A stretch of DNA of 64,000 nucleotides, from assembly GCF_048128805.1 (NCBI RefSeq), contig NC_136003.1, positions 23,464,840-23,528,839 on the forward strand. The letters run 5' to 3'. This document shows, piece after piece, positions 23,115 through 40,450 of this stretch. The stretch is from Centroberyx gerrardi (taxonomy: Eukaryota > Chordata > Actinopteri > Beryciformes > Berycidae). Numbering within the stretch: the first letter of the stretch is position 1; the number at the start of each line of letters is the position of its first letter. The notes under the pieces are model-generated. The model was given only the letters and a program-made list of their open reading frames with translations, was not told the origin of the DNA and did no database searches. A program made the position numbers and the translations under genes.

Positions 23115-23847
23115 AGCACGTGCTCCTGTAGCACGTGCTCCTATAGCACTACCCATTGGGTAGCTCTTTGTTTTAGTTTTATCTTGGTTTTCCATAGCCT
23201 TTATGCTCTGTTGCTATTTTCATATTTGCATTGTTTTTTGGGCATGAAGAAGGTTCTTGTTGTTCTATCTGTAGGAGATGGGCATGTTTTTGCCAGCACA
23301 GTTCATCCGCCAAATTTAACAGGTTTACGCCAATTGCACAACATTTTTTCTAATGGGTTGTTTCCCTGTTTGAAATGGATCATTTTCAGTTGTTATCTAA
23401 AAAGTACTTTACATCATAAGTAACACAAAAATCATCACACTGAATGTCAAAGGTATTAATCACGTGGTGAAGAGGCGTAAAATACTTTCCATGCTTAAAA
23501 AAGATAAGGTGCAAGCGGCACTGTTACAAGAGACCTACCTCACTGATCTTGAACACTAAAAATTAAAGCGAGACAGGGTTGGCCAAATTTATTATTCTTC
23601 ATTCAACTCAAAAAGCAGAGGGGTAGCAATACTTATCCACAAACATCTTACGTTTACACTTGATAAAGTCATCCAAGATACAGAAGGAAGGTTTGTTGTC
23701 ATTACTGGGTTTCTGTATGGGGAACACGTTCTTATAGGAAGAAGAATACTTTTGATTTACATGTATTTTGGCAATATCTGTGCTGTCTGTTTTTTTTTTT
23801 TGTTGTGTGTAAAAAATTAATAAAATATTATATATTTAAAAAAAAAA
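23115..23847 (+). mobile_element. internally deleted L1 LINE with poly(A) and target duplication
   Basis: Flanked by GAATGCGCTTGACT (23,101-23,114) and GAATGCACTTGACT (23,848-23,861), ending in a poly(A) run. The 5' part has two CACGTG sites (23,117-23,122 and 23,132-23,137) in a short tandem repeat. At about 23,430-23,740 it encodes the start of an AP-endonuclease domain (L-N-V-K-G-I-N and A-L-L-Q-E-T-Y). It then jumps to a 3' end resembling L1, so most of ORF2 is deleted. Other duplicon copies lack it. Confidence 0.82.
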
Positions 23848-23861
23848 GAATGCACTTGACT

Positions 23862-24690
23862 CCAATCATCTTTCATCACTGTTTTTTTATTTTTTATTTT
23901 CCATCTTGCATACCATTCAGTGAGTTGCTGCCAGAATGGTCACCACCTTAATGTGTGTGCTCCCACTGTTCAACTCGCAGAGGTCTATATATACTGTATA
24001 CGTATATATATATATATATATGTATACATATATATGTCTATATAATGTTTTTGAATCAGAGCCACATGTCATTAACTGAGCTCATTTCATGGGGTCTTTA
24101 AAAGACATGTTGCACTGCAGACACAGAAAGCACTGTGCATCGCTCACAGATGCTTACCTCACTCTAGGCATATGAAATGAAGCTAAAATTTGTTTCCAGT
24201 CTCCCTGAAAATCTTTTTATTATGACATTGTATGTTGTAATATGGAAATCAAACATTTTTAAGACTTATCGAATCTGCATTATCACAGTTAAGGAATGAG
24301 GATTATATTTAACAGGTTTACAGTAATCTCATTACAAAAAACAAATGTTATTAACTAAAAAACATCAGATAAAACTGAAAAACAGGTGATTCTTGTATTA
24401 TTCAGAAACATGAGCATGATTTTGATTTGGGGATTTTGCTCACAAGCAGTCTACACAGTTTGAAGTAATAATTGTAGATTATGCTGTTGAATTTATAGTC
24501 TATGAACAGCAAATTACTTCATATAATGGTAAAGTAAACCACTACTGAAAGTAATCTACATCTCGACTACATTACTACAGAGGAATTATCAATCCGATTA
24601 CAGAGAATCATGTTCAAAGTCATCCTTGGGATTGTAAACTAACTAATGAACAGGATGACTTTAACATTTAACAGTTTTTCTACTGTATAA
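23862..24690. repeat. 3' duplicon continuation after copy E
   Basis: Diverged match to 1,440-2,220 with a TA-rich microsatellite at about 23,995-24,045. The polyadenylation hexamer is mutated (AATCAA near 24,246). No gene. Confidence 0.55.
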
Positions 24691-24699
24691 ACACAGTAG

Positions 24700-25150
24700 A
24701 ATCTCATGAACAAGGTCAAGGCGAGCCACTCTTCAAAGCCAACAAGGCAGCAGCTGAATCAGAACTGATAATAGCTTTGTTAGGTTTAACCTCCTCTATC
24801 CACCATGAAGCCCATATAATTGCCAATAATTATGTTGCAAAGACTGATACTCCATCAGAAATTCGTAAGCCTTGAATTTGAAGTCCCACATACATCCCAT
24901 ACCCTGCCTTTCTACTATTTAGATCTTTTGATCCATCAGTAAAGATCTGTAGCCCTCATGTTGTTTATATATTTATCCATATATATATTTGAAATACTGG
25001 TATCTTTCTTCTGCAGCCATTCCACTACTGCTTTATCAATATTGGGTTATTGGAGGAACCAAAAAGGCATAGTTAACCAAAATTAATCAATCACATATCC
25101 TACCGACTCCTAATCTTCTTGCAAACTCTCTTACATGAACTATGAAATTT
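24700..25150 (-). mobile_element. second copy of the LINE RNase H-like relic
   Basis: Colinear with 16,650-17,130 and similarly broken. It precedes copy F as the other precedes copy D, in line with duplication of a two-gene unit. Confidence 0.45.
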
Positions 25151-25580
25151 CCTTTCCTCTTTCTTTTCGAAAATTTCCAATTGACATAAAAGAGACATGA
25201 AGCTGTGATTGATTTTAATTTAAACCAATAAAAACACTGAGTCAGTTAAGGCTGGGAACACACTTACTCAGATTAACTAGAACTGCATGTAAACGAAGGG
25301 TAATTTCAAAACAAACCCACAACAGTTTGTGATTCTAACTTTCTTTGCGTTATACTAAGGAGACAGTATTTATTCCATAATATTAAATCCATACTGCCAC
25401 GCAGACCTGATCTACAAAACATTCATGAGCTCACTGCGCATAATTGATGAATGCCAATCAGCCTTGATCTACAGATCACCTGCAGCCGCCCTTCAGTTGC
25501 CATAAACAAATGACACTGTTGTGGTTGTATGCCGTATAGTCACATGACTATACGGAAGAAGTATCCAAACAGACAACAAG

Positions 25581-26975
25581 ATGGCGTCGCCAACGGGAAG
25601 GGGTGAATCAGGTGCGAGCAGTTACGGCCTATTGTAGACAGATAATAGACACTTGAACCAGTAAATCTTGTTTTGTGGTTATAGCTTGTTTGCTGGCTAA
25701 CACTAACGTTAGCTGAGGGACGTTAGCATTAGCTACATTAGCATTTTGTATTTGTTTCTTCGTGACAGCTTGACAGCAATCACTTTTTTAAGCGGTGCAG
25801 TCGTCTGACAACAGAAACAGAAAGATATGCCAATGACAACACCTGCATTGTGTTATACGCTGTATTGAAACACAATATAAGATATCACAGTTGTCTTCCT
25901 AACATTGGTGACAATGGTGAGAACGGATCTACCTGAAGTACTTAAGCCATGTTTGTGGAAAAAAGGAGGTCTATTTAGCTAACATGTCTGAATAAAACCG
26001 AAACATATCAGCAGAGTAACGTTACAGCATTTCACCTTCAAGATGTCGCCGTCAGTCAGTTTCTCGAGCTTGGTAACGTTAATTTAGTTAACTTAGTTAT
26101 CTAGCCACAGTGTGATCTAATTTAGGCAAATTAACACAGCCAATATTCTGCTCTGATGTTGTTTACTGTAATTGCGATTCACCTGGTTGAACATCTGCTT
26201 CAGGGTTAGTATGACCTGTGAACTGACATCTTATAAACACCTTTGTCTTTCAGGGAATGGTAAAGATCAGACACTGGAAGTGGGAACTGCTTTGCTAAAG
26301 GAGTAAGTAAACAGTCAGGCCGCTCCTTATTGACCTGTGCAACGACACAGTACTAGTTACAATCTATCTATCTCTATGTACAGTTTCATCCATGAGCGGG
26401 TTCAGCGGCATGGAGACAGCAATACAGAAGTGACCCGGGCACAACTGGGTGAGAGAGAGCTGTCTGAGTCAGAACGGAAGATTGTCCAGCAGCTGGGTGA
26501 GATGGTGCGCATTCTAGGGCAAAGGTATTTTACTGCGTTGGATTGTCATCAACTTTCAGGCTGAAAGAATTATGAATTCCAATGATTTACCAGTCATAAC
26601 TATGCAGTTATTCTGTTCCTAATTGCTATTGGATACATTCATTGATCAACCTTTCCTATGTTTTCCCTGGGATGATGAACAATTCTGCTCTTCCACTCAC
26701 CCCTTCTCTGGCTGTGGTGCGCGACTACATGATCAGATTGTTCAGGGAGCAAGCTGCCAGGGTAAGGAGCCAACTTAAAAATATAGTTCAAACACAATCT
26801 ATTAGTAACTAAGACTCCACTCTTGGTGGCTGTGATGACAGTTGTTAACATCTTGTCTGTCATCTATGATTTTTAGGACAGAATTCTTTCTGCCTTTGAT
26901 ACTCCTACTTGCCAGACGTTGGCAGTTTTCTTAGCTGGTGTTCTCACCACTTTTCTGGTCACTGAGGGGGATTGA
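25581..26975 (+). pseudogene. BAX-like copy F, BH1-less, acceptor defect
   Basis: Exons: 25,581-25,602; 26,254-26,302; 26,384-26,524; an exon 4/5 remnant 26,671-26,761; 26,877-26,975. It has the same deletion and GG acceptor (26,669-26,670) as D. Unlike D, the remnant (91 nt) keeps the frame, so the whole would encode 133 residues if that acceptor worked. An AG at 26,744-26,745 would give the same in-frame 16-nt exon (26,746-26,761). The BH3 exon is shortened and diverged: I-V-Q-Q-L-G-E-M-V-R-I-L-G lacks the L-x-x-x-G-D core. The anchor exon has T-P-T-C-Q-T, with Trp replaced by Cys, and ends E-G-D. It is more decayed than D in BH3 but less in frame. A non-canonical or BH3/anchor-only product cannot be excluded. 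Confidence 0.62.
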
Positions 26976-28130
26976 AGAGCAGACAGGAGGAAGATGGGAA
27001 GAGCTGTGAGGGAGGGAAAAGGAGACAGGAACGAGGACAACATGAAGCAGGACAACATGGGGACAGAAGAGACTAGCTATGGCAGAGTTGGACTGGAAGA
27101 ACTTGCATTTGGACGTGAAGAACTACTCTTAGTTTGCACCTGCCATTCATGTCAAACAAGTCACTACATCCTTTTTTTCTGCCAGAATTGTTGAAGGGTA
27201 TATGGACTGGTAATTTATTTTTTTCTCTGAGCTTACCCATGAGTTCAGATGCACTACAGAGTTTATTCTGTGAGTTATTTTCATTGCATTGCAATCTTAC
27301 CTACACAACAAAAATGCTTTTTATACATTTTCTTGTTTCAGTGCCTTGGTGTTTATTTTTACTATGAAATCAGTTTGATATTCTAAAATTTCCACATTTT
27401 CTATCACATTGGTAAATTTGATTTCAGTCTGCCTGAAAATCTATTTACAGAGACATTGTATGTTGTAATATGGAAATAAAATATTTTTAAGATTGATAAA
27501 ATTTGCATTATCACAGTTAATGAATGAGGATTATATTTAACAGGTTTACAGTAATCATTACAAAAAATAATCAGTTATTAGCTGAAAAACATCAGATAAA
27601 CCTGAAAAACAGGTGATTACTTATCGTATTATTCAGAAACATGAGCATGATTTTGATTTGGGGATTTTGCTCAGTCTACACAGTTTGAAGTAATAATTGT
27701 AGATTACGTTACTGAATTTATAGTAAACCACAACTAACTGAAAGTAATCAGACTACAGAGGAATTCAACTGATTACAGACAATCATGTTCAAAGTCATCC
27801 TGTGGATTGTGAACTACAATGAATAGGATGACTTTAATTGTGTTTTATATATTCATCCACATCTATATTTGAAATACTGGTATCTTTCTTCTGCAGCTGT
27901 TCCAGTAATGTCATATCAATATTAGGTTCTGGGAGGAGCAAATGGCACAAATGACCAAAATGAATCAATCCTTCAAACATCCTTCCTGCCAACTCATAAT
28001 CTTCTAGAAAACTCTTTTATATGAACTACGAAATTTCCTTTCCTCTTTAATTCCCAATTGTCATCAAGGAGACATTTGACCGAGAAGCTGTGAATTGATT
28101 TCATTTCATTTAAACCAATAAAAACACTGG
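26976..28130. repeat. 3' flank of copy F and 5' approach of copy G
   Basis: Starts like the other 3' flanks, keeps AATAAA at 27,475-27,480, and includes a truncated LINE RNase H-like piece (27,845-28,020). No independent gene. Confidence 0.55.
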
Positions 28131-28417
28131 CTGGGAACACACTTAACCCTATATCAAATTAACTAGAACTGCATGTAAACCAAGGGTAATGACAAAACAA
28201 ACCCACAACAGTTTGTGATCCTAACTTTATTTGCGTTATATTATGGAGACAAAATTCATTCCATAATATTAAATCCATACTGGTGTCATGCTGCGCAGAC
28301 CTGATCTACATGAGTTTACTGCGCATAATTGATGAATGCCAATCAGCCTTGAAGAAGATCAGTAAATCTACAGATCACCTGCAGCCGCCCTTCAGTTGCC
28401 ATAAACAAAAAACTTTG

Positions 28418-28425
28418 TCACGTGA
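28418..28425 (+). promoter_or_regulatory. TCACGTGA E-box upstream of copy G
   Basis: A palindromic E-box of the TFE/USF type, 32 bp before the start codon and next to a CGGAAG core. The paralogous positions in D and F have one or two substitutions that destroy CACGTG. Confidence 0.4.
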
Positions 28426-28456
28426 TACGGAAGAAGTATCCAGACAAACAGGCAAG

Positions 28457-30079
28457 ATGGCGTCGCCAACGGGAGGAGGTGAATCAGGTGCGAGCAACAG
28501 CAACATTATAACATTAAACTGACTGTGACACTGACAACAGTATTGTAGACATAGCTGATCTGACACTTGAACCAGTAAATCTTGTTTTGTGGTTATAGCT
28601 TGTTTGCTTGCTAACACGAACGTTAGCTGAGCGGACGTTAGCATTAGCTACATTAGCATTTTGTATTTGTTTCTTCGTGACAGCTTGACAGCAATCACTT
28701 TTTTAAGCGGTGCAGTCGTCTGACAACAGAGACAGAAATATATGAGAGTCGGAGGCGAGAAAGTTGTCTTCCTAACATTGCTGGCAGGGTGGATCTACCT
28801 GAAGTATAAGCCATGTTTGTGGAAAAAGGTCTATTTAGCTAACCTGTCTGAATTAAACAGAAACATTATATCAGCAGAGTAACGTTACAGCATTTCACCT
28901 TCAAGATGTCGCCGTCAGTCAGTGTCTCGAGCTTGGTAACGTTAATTTAAATAACTAACATTATCTAGCCACAGTGTGATCTAATTTGGGCTAATTAACA
29001 CAGCCAATATTCTGCTCTGACTTTGTTTACTGTAATTGCGATTCACCTGGTTGTTGAACATCTGCTTCAGGGTTAGTATGACGTGAACTGACATCTTATA
29101 AACACCTTTGTTTTTCAGGGAATGGTAAAGATCAGATACTGGAAGTGGGAACTGCTTTGCTAAAGGAGTAAGTAAACAGTCAGGCCGCTCCTTATTGACC
29201 TGTGCAACGACACCATTCTTACTAGTTACGATCTATCTATCTCTATGTACAGTTTCATCCATGAGCGGGTTCAGCGACATGGAGACAGCAATACAGAAGT
29301 GACCCGGGCACAACTGGGTGAGAGAGAGCTGTCTGACCCAGTCCACAGGAAGCTTGCCCAGAGGCTGCGGGAGATTAATGACTCGCTGGATGGCAATGAA
29401 AAGCTCCAAAGGTATCTTACTGCGTTGGATTGTCATCAACTTTCAGGCCGAAACAATTATGAATTTAAATGTTTTACCAGTCTTAACTATACACTATGTC
29501 TGTTCCTAATTGGTACAGGATCCATTTAATTGATCAACCTTTACCATGTTTTCTCCAGGATGATAAACGATTACACCAAACAAGGTCCAGCAAGGAAAGT
29601 TTTCATGGATGTTGCTGCTGAGGTCTTTGCTGATGGAAATGTCAGCTGGGCCAGGGTGGCTGCTCTGTCCTACTTTGCCGGTCGGTTGGGCTACAGAGTG
29701 AGTACAGCAGCCCCTTCTTACCACCTCTGGCCCAAAAACTGCTTTATTATGGAGTGATTATTGAATATCACAGACCCAAAATCTGACACTTCTCCCACTC
29801 AACCTTTCTCAGGCTGCGGTGAGTGAAATTGTCAACTGGATCAGGGACCAAGGTGGCTGGGTAAGAAACCAACTCAAAGATAGGCTACAGTTCAAACACA
29901 TAATCTATTAGTAATTAAGACTCCACTGGTGGCTGTGATGACAGTTGTTAACATCTATGTCTGTTGTTTCTGATTTTTAGGAGAGAATTCGTTCTCACTT
30001 CGGCAGTTCCACTTGGCAGACGCTGGCAGTTTTCTCAGCTGGTGTTCTCACCAGTTTTCTGGTGACTGTGAGGAGCTGA
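28457..30079 (+). CDS. BAX-like copy G, full-length form (171 residues)
   Basis: Exons: 28,457-28,478; 29,119-29,167; 29,253-29,411; 29,559-29,697; 29,813-29,860; 29,981-30,079. All borders are GT-AG and in phase. Alpha-1 spans residues 12-33. The BH3 segment (58-72) is L-A-Q-R-L-R-E-I-N-D-S-L-D-G-N: the Asp is kept but the preceding Gly is Asn. BH1 reads V-S-W-A-R (105-109), so the usual NWGR is altered. BH2 is N-W-I-R-D-Q-G-G-W. The anchor has T-W-Q-T and ends T-V-R-S. The BH1 to BH2 Trp spacing is 32 residues, the same shortening as C and E. It is the only intact member of the D/F/G flank type and the best candidate for a functional gene of that type. The 3' flank is interrupted by Tc1 fragments. 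Confidence 0.9.
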
Positions 30080-30169
30080 AGAGCAGACAGGAGGAAGATG
30101 TGAAGAACTGGGAATAAGAACGAGGGCAACATGAAGGAACATTCTAACGATAGAAGAGACAAGTTATGG

Positions 30170-30405
30170 CAGAGTTGCAAATCAATTCAAAGTTATTCTG
30201 AGTGATCACCTTTATCCTATGATGAAACATTTCTATCCTGATGGGAGTGGTCTCTTCCAGGATGACAGTGCCCCCACCCGCATGGCACGAGGGCTCACTG
30301 AATGGTTTGATGAGTATGAAAATGATGTGAATCATATGCTGTGGCCTTCGCAGTCACCAGATCTCAACCCAATTGAACACCTATGGGAGATTTTGGACTG
30401 ACGTG
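30170..30405 (+). mobile_element. Tc1/mariner transposase 3' fragment
   Basis: The + strand frame has D-D-S-A-P-T and [16 protein letters not shown], the DDE core and carboxy motif of Tc1-like transposases. Only about 60 codons are open and the amino part is absent. Confidence 0.85.
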
Positions 30406-30486
30406 TTAGACCATCATAAAAACACCAGATGAGGGAATAACTTTTGGAAGAATGGTGTTCCCTCCCTCCAGTAGAGTTCAGATTCT

Positions 30487-31046
30487 ACCGAGCACTTTAT
30501 TAGGAACACCTGTACACCTGCTTATTCATGCAATTATCCATTCAGCCAGTCATGTGGCAGCAGTGCAATGCATAAGATCATGCAGATACAGGTCAGCAGC
30601 TTCAGTTCATGTTCACATCAAGCATCAGAATGGGGAAAAAATGTGATCTCAGTGACTTTGACCGTGGCATGGCTGTTGGTGCCAGACGGGCTGGTTTGAG
30701 TATTTCTGAAACTGCTGATCTCCTGGGATTTTCACACACAACAGTCTCTAGAGTTTGCACAGAATGGTGCGAAAAACAAAAAACATCCAGTGAGCGGCAG
30801 TTCTGCTGACGGAAACGCCTTGTTGATGAGAGAGGTCAGAGGAGAATGGCCAGACTGGTTGGAGCTGACAGAAAGGCTTCAGTAACTCAGATAACCTCTT
30901 TACAACTGTGGTGAGCAGAAAAGCATCCTAGAATGCAACACGTCGAACCTTGAGGCGGATGTCACTTTGGTAGGCGGTTGACACTGAGCTGAAAGCTGTT
31001 ACCTACTCAGTAGTAGTAGTAAGGTGTTCCTAATAAAGTGCTCGGT
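30487..31046 (+). mobile_element. Tc1-like element with HTH part of a transposase
   Basis: The ends are inverted copies of ACCGAGCACTTTATTAGGAA. Inside, from about 30,609, a frame reads D-F-D-R-G-M and L-L-G-F-S-H-T-T-V-S-R, the helix-turn-helix of a Tc1-type transposase. A stop follows at about 30,807 and the rest is degenerate. It lies just after, and is distinct from, the DDE fragment. Confidence 0.78.
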
Positions 31047-31059
31047 GAGTGTATATATA

Positions 31060-32000
31060 CATATATATGTCTTTAAAAGCAGTGTGCATTGCTCACAGAT
31101 GCTTACCTCACTACGCATGTTTGAAGTACTGTATTTGTAAGTGAATTGTTCAAACTACAATCTTATACAGCAAAATGCTTTTTATTCATTTTTCTTGTCA
31201 GTGCCTTGGGTTTTTTTTTTTTTATTAAATCACTTTGATATTCTCAAATTTTCACATTTTCTATTACATTTGTAAAGCTAAAATTTTTATAACATCGTAT
31301 GCAATATGAAAATAAAATATTTTTTAAGACTTCCTAACTTCCTACCAGATCTGCATCATCACAGTTAAGGAATGAGGATTATATTTCACAGGTTTACAGT
31401 AATCTCATTACAAAAATTACCATTAACTGAAAAACCGGATTAAAAAAAAAAACAGATAAAACAGGTGATTACTTCTTGTATTATTCAGAGACATGAGCAT
31501 GATTTTTGATTTGTGGATTTTGCTCACAAAGTCTACACAGTTTGAAGTAATAATTACTGTTGTCAATAATGCTATTGAATTTAGGGTCTATGAATGGCAA
31601 GTTCAATCTTCATTCATACAATGGATTTGAGAGACAAAGTAAACCAAAAGTGACAAAGTAATCGGACTACAGAGTAATTATCAAACTGATTACAGGGAAT
31701 CATGTTCAAAGTCATCCTGCAGATTGTGAATTAACTAATGAATAGGATGATTTTAACTAATGAGGTTGAACAGTGAAGTGAGGTCAATAATGCATCATAC
31801 ACTCTGCAAAATAGTTATTGTTTAATGGCTTGATATAAACAATAAGCTACAAGCAAGAGGTGTAACAGATGTAAACATCCTAGTGGTCACATAAGCTCAG
31901 TGATTTCATTGGGTCATAAGTGCTGTAAAAACAACTAAAAGGCTACAGAAACACCACTCACTCCTACATTAAAACTTTCAAGACAGACATGCTAAGAAAG
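31060..32000. repeat. last 3' duplicon block of the array
   Basis: Diverged match to 1,580-2,280, with AATAAA at 31,311-31,316. The array homology fades near 31,800. The right end probably includes the 3' UTR of map3k14 on the minus strand. Confidence 0.55.
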
Positions 32001-32104
32001 GCAATTTTTTTCTCCCCTAAAGAAAACATGTTCCTGGCACATTGACAGACATACAAACGGCACATATTAAAAACAAATGGAATGGAAGGTGAGAGTTGTC
32101 GGCT

Positions 32105-38936
<6,832 letters not shown>

Positions 38937-38944
38937 TTCATCTA

Positions 38945-40152
38945 CTGGAGGTAGAAACACAGAGGTCAGAACACTATAAGCAATCTGTAAGCCAACGCAT
39001 ATATGATGACAACCCGACGACTTTATACATCTGTTCCTCTCGGCACAACCTGTGTGTGTGATCGCACACGCTTGTTGTTGAAGAGCAGGAGCAGTTTCTT
39101 GTCGTTTCCAGGGCCACCAATAGTAATCAAACAAGGCAGAACAGTTTATTAACTTGAGCTAACATCCTTACTCCTGTCAACTGAACTTTGCACCCACTTA
39201 AAATGGAACAATGGCAGGTTTTGTGTTGCAGTGAAATACATGTCAATCTGCTTCTTTATGGCTTGCTTAACGTGAGACATATTTGACTCTGACAAGGTTA
39301 GGATTAGGGATTATGATTGACATATCGAAACTTGATCGTCGGAAATTACTGAGACTAAGTTTGCAGTGGGCAGATGAGGCAGGAAACGCAACCCTGGCCT
39401 TGTTTTGACAGTTGCAACCGTGCAGCTAGACGCAAGTGCAATGCTTCAGTCAGGAAGTAAACTACACCCTTATGGAAAAAAGCACATTGGCCTAGGCAAG
39501 GCTGAATTTCCAATGGCTTGGAAGTTCTAAAAATGAAAACATGCAGTGTATGTCTGTAAAACCAGCGCGTCACACACACTCCTTTAATCTCAACAGTGGT
39601 CAAATGTAGGTCATTAAGGAGGAAGGAGTTAATTGGTAGACAGTAATTGAGAACTCTGGGACTACAGTTGCAGTTTGTTGCATCAGTGTGTCTGTGTTGC
39701 ACTTGACCCTTTCTGCACAGAGAGATTCTTGATATAGGCCCTATAAGAGTGATACAGAGTACAGCGGGAGTATGACTGCCGAAATATTAGACTCATAATT
39801 TCTGCTAATTATACTAAATCCCCTGGAAAACTGACTTCAAAGAGAGGCCAACGAATGGATTTAAAATCGTACTTATACTGCCCATATCACAGAAAACTGC
39901 GAACATTCAAGCTCTGGTATTGGTTTTCATTACCTTGTGTGCCGACTTCACGCGCTCCAACATACAGTATACCTAGAACAAAGCAATTCAACTACCACTT
40001 CCTTCTGAGGACGCTGCATATGCACCGGTGCTCCAAAAACACACAGCTCAACACCACACCCCAACTGAATTCAAGCAGGGAGGAAGCAGAGACAAACCCA
40101 CTATACGACCACAAAAACAAACACTGAGGGAGGCAGAGACATCTAGACGTAC
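38945..40152 (-). other. map3k14: map3k14 intron 1 (probable)
   Basis: Lies between the acceptor at 38,945 and a GTACGT donor at 40,147-40,152 (minus strand). I see no coding exon in it. Confidence 0.4.
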
Positions 40153-40450
40153 CGACAGAGGCCAGTCTGAGCTGCTGTCTCTCTCCTGGGTGTCCGTTCT
40201 AAATAGCTTGACATCTACAGTGGTAAAACAAGGTACTCGGTTGGTCTAGTCGGTCCTTGCAGATTCTGACTCTCACTAAATGTCTAGGCTGTGTGTCTGC
40301 TTTCCGCCACCGCTCTGCTCGGCTTGATCCTGGCTCTCTGCCAGCCGGGGGAGGAGCTGCGATTGGCTGACAATGACTTATGGGAAATGCATCTCCACTT
40401 CCCCATATTCCCCCCTCCCTCCGCTCCCTCCAGCAGTGCTGGTTTGCTCG
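40153..40450 (-). promoter_or_regulatory. map3k14: probable map3k14 non-coding exon 1 and promoter
   Basis: A sequence ending CTCTGTCG before a GTACGT donor could be the first exon, with a start site somewhere near 40,250-40,330. Upstream on the minus strand is an inverted CCAAT box (ATTGG on the + strand, 40,362-40,366) next to a GC-rich block. There is no TATA box. The exon start is not defined by sequence alone. Confidence 0.4.

Noticed and set aside
7173-30079. Assignment of the array to BAK, BOK or the fish-specific Bcl-wav group
   Set aside because: The TPTWQT anchor exon, the ELDxNxELQR stretch after BH3 and the exon layout fit BAX best. I cannot exclude another fish-specific group without a tree, so no gene symbol is given.
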